DNA from: Bog-756 sp052326605
GTDB lineage: Bacteria; Actinomycetota; Acidimicrobiia; Acidimicrobiales; RAAP-2
Assembly (NCBI GenBank): GCA_052326605.1
Contig: JBKQMB010000096.1
Coordinates: 40,659 to 104,658 of the forward strand
Length of the DNA stretch: 64,000 bases
Direction: 5' to 3'
Part shown: piece after piece, positions 63,018 to 64,000 of the stretch
Numbering within the stretch: position 1 is the stretch's first letter
Layout: every line of letters starts with the position of its first letter
The notes under the pieces: generated by a model
Told to the model about the DNA's origin: nothing
Databases searched by the model: none
The model's input: only the letters and a program-made list of their open reading frames with translations
Translations under genes and position numbers: made by a program

Positions 63018-63665
63018 TTACTTGGAGTAGAGCTCGACGATGAGCTGCTCTTGGACCGGCTCGTCGATGTGCTCGCGCAACGGCAGCGAGAACACCCGGA
63101 CCTCGAAGCGGTCGCCGACCGCCTCCAGCCACGGCGGCAGCTGCCGATCGAGGGTATCCATGTTACGGCGGACGTGGAACAGTTCGCGCGACGACGGCTT
63201 GAGGGTGACCACTTCGCCCTGGCGTACGCGGTAGCTGGGAATGGTCACCCGCTTGCCGTTCACCAGTACGTGGCCGTGGCGCACGAACTGGCGGGCCTGG
63301 GACCGGCTGGCTCCCCACCCGGCCCGGAAGGCGACATTGTCGAGGCGTAGCTCGAGCATGCGCAGCAGGTTCTCGCCGGTGATGCCCGGCGCCTTGCTGG
63401 CCTCCACGTAGAGGTTGTGGAACTGGCGCTCGAGGAGGCCGTAGATGCGCCGGGCCTTCTGCTTCTCACGCAGCTGCCCCAGGTACTCGGACCCCTGGCG
63501 CATCCGGTCGCGGCCATGCTCCCCCGGAGGGTAGGCGCGGCTGTGGCGATCTGTCACCGCCTCGGAGACCGGGCACTTCATCGAATAACAACGTTCGCCC
63601 TTCAAGAAGAGCTTGGTGCGCTCCCGGCGGCAGAGCCGGCAGACGGGTCCGGTGTATCGAGCCAT
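63018..63665 (-). CDS. rpsD: Ribosomal protein uS4 (zinc-binding form)
   Basis: 215 residues. The N-terminus has the four-Cys zinc site (C9, C12, C26, C31), the 'C+' form; the S4 RNA-binding domain has LRLDNVAFRAGWGASRSQARQFV. It is a primary 16S rRNA binder and, in many bacteria, an autoregulator of its operon. Confidence 0.98.
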   Translation of the reverse strand: MARYTGPVCRLCRRERTKLFLKGERCYSMKCPVSEAVTDRHSRAYPPGEHGRDRMRQGSEYLGQLREKQKARRIYGLLERQFHNLYVEASKAPGITGENLLRMLELRLDNVAFRAGWGASRSQARQFVRHGHVLVNGKRVTIPSYRVRQGEVVTLKPSSRELFHVRRNMDTLDRQLPPWLEAVGDRFEVRVFSLPLREHIDEPVQEQLIVELYSK

Positions 63666-63683
63666 GGGTGTCCTCTCCCGTCC

Positions 63684-64000
63684 CTAGACCCGGCGTCGCT
63701 TCTTGGGGCGACAGCCGTTGTGGGGGATGGGGGTCACGTCCTTGATACCGGCCACCTCGATGCCCGCCGCGGCCAGGGAGCGGATGGCCGTCTCGCGGCC
63801 CGAGCCCGGGCCCCGGACCAGCACGTCGACCCGGCGCACCCCGTGCTCCATGGCCCGCTTGGCGCACGCCTCGGCCGCCATCTGCGCCGCGAACGGCGTC
63901 GACTTGCGCGAGCCCTTGAAGCCCACGTTGCCGGCCGACGCCCACGCCAGCACGTTCCCTTCGGGGTCGGCGATCGACACGATGGTGTTGTTGAACGAGC
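63684..64000 (-). CDS. rpsK: Ribosomal protein uS11, C-terminal part
   Basis: The last 105 codons of S11; the start lies beyond the window. SFNNTIVSIADPEGN, GFKGSRKSTPFAAQMAAE, GPGSGRETAIRSL and the PIPHNGCRPKKRRRV end are unmistakable. It precedes rpsD by 18 nt. Confidence 0.97.
   Translation of the reverse strand, partial: SFNNTIVSIADPEGNVLAWASAGNVGFKGSRKSTPFAAQMAAEACAKRAMEHGVRRVDVLVRGPGSGRETAIRSLAAAGIEVAGIKDVTPIPHNGCRPKKRRRV

Overview
High-GC, strongly GC3-biased chromosomal DNA from an actinobacterium. Evidence: two WhiB regulators, the DPA-arabinose genes (decaprenyl-phosphate phosphoribosyltransferase, DprE1, DprE2), GuaB3 next to guaA, a DUF2342 (zincin-like) protein, the Sdh1-type succinate dehydrogenase, and CIRCE-controlled groES-groEL. 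Gene order and protein style suggest a non-mycobacterial lineage, possibly class Acidimicrobiia; that placement is inference. I see no rRNA or tRNA gene, insertion sequence, phage or CRISPR array. Nearly everything is core chromosome, with long operons whose genes often overlap by 1-8 nt.

Layout. 1-6.1 kb: end of a PDZ protein, a DUF2342 protein that has lost its zinc motif, a membrane HtrA protease, and two WhiB genes flanking a formiminotransferase-like gene. 6.1-9.6 kb: a MoxR-type AAA+ ATPase / VWA protein pair followed by an alpha/beta hydrolase. 9.8-14.5 kb: succinate dehydrogenase CAB, an SCP2-like protein and a VOC protein. 14.5-18.9 kb: a looser region with CorA, an ArsB/NhaD-like transporter, a 37-residue basic protein, an iron-permease-like protein and the two longest gene-poor stretches. 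18.9-23.4 kb: aminotransferase, SCP2 protein, APC permease and a 2-hydroxyacid dehydrogenase. 23.5-34.6 kb: central carbon and one-carbon/purine genes (mdh, icd, metF, folD, purH, purN, sucD, sucC) plus a cupin, a Thr-rich membrane protein, a HAD phosphatase and a free B12-binding domain.

34.8-38.1 kb (+ strand): a three-gene operon for decaprenyl-phosphoryl arabinose, the arabinan donor of cell walls. Its DprE1 has Ala where mycobacterial DprE1 has the benzothiazinone-reactive Cys. 38.1-40.5 kb: PPK2 kinase and a membrane-anchored phosphodiester glycosidase. 40.7-46.9 kb: guaB3-guaA-pcrA and a NUDIX hydrolase. 47.0-47.4 kb: a YbjQ half-domain and a small membrane protein. 47.5-49.6 kb: groES-groEL, with two CIRCE operators placed over the -35 and -10 of a recognisable promoter.

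49.6-64 kb (all minus strand): a housekeeping tract running from the ribosomal alpha operon (rpsK, rpsD, rpoA, rplQ, truA) through rplM-rpsI, glmM-glmS, acpS, nnrD, alr, a uracil-DNA glycosylase, and the t6A genes tsaE-tsaB-rimI-tsaD.

I found no convincing new defence or mobile system. The most noteworthy items are the catalytically dead DUF2342 protein, the Ala388 DprE1, the aminotransferase-SCP2-permease cassette, the tandem CIRCE promoter, a long hairpin upstream of purN and a perfect inverted repeat upstream of the sdh operon.
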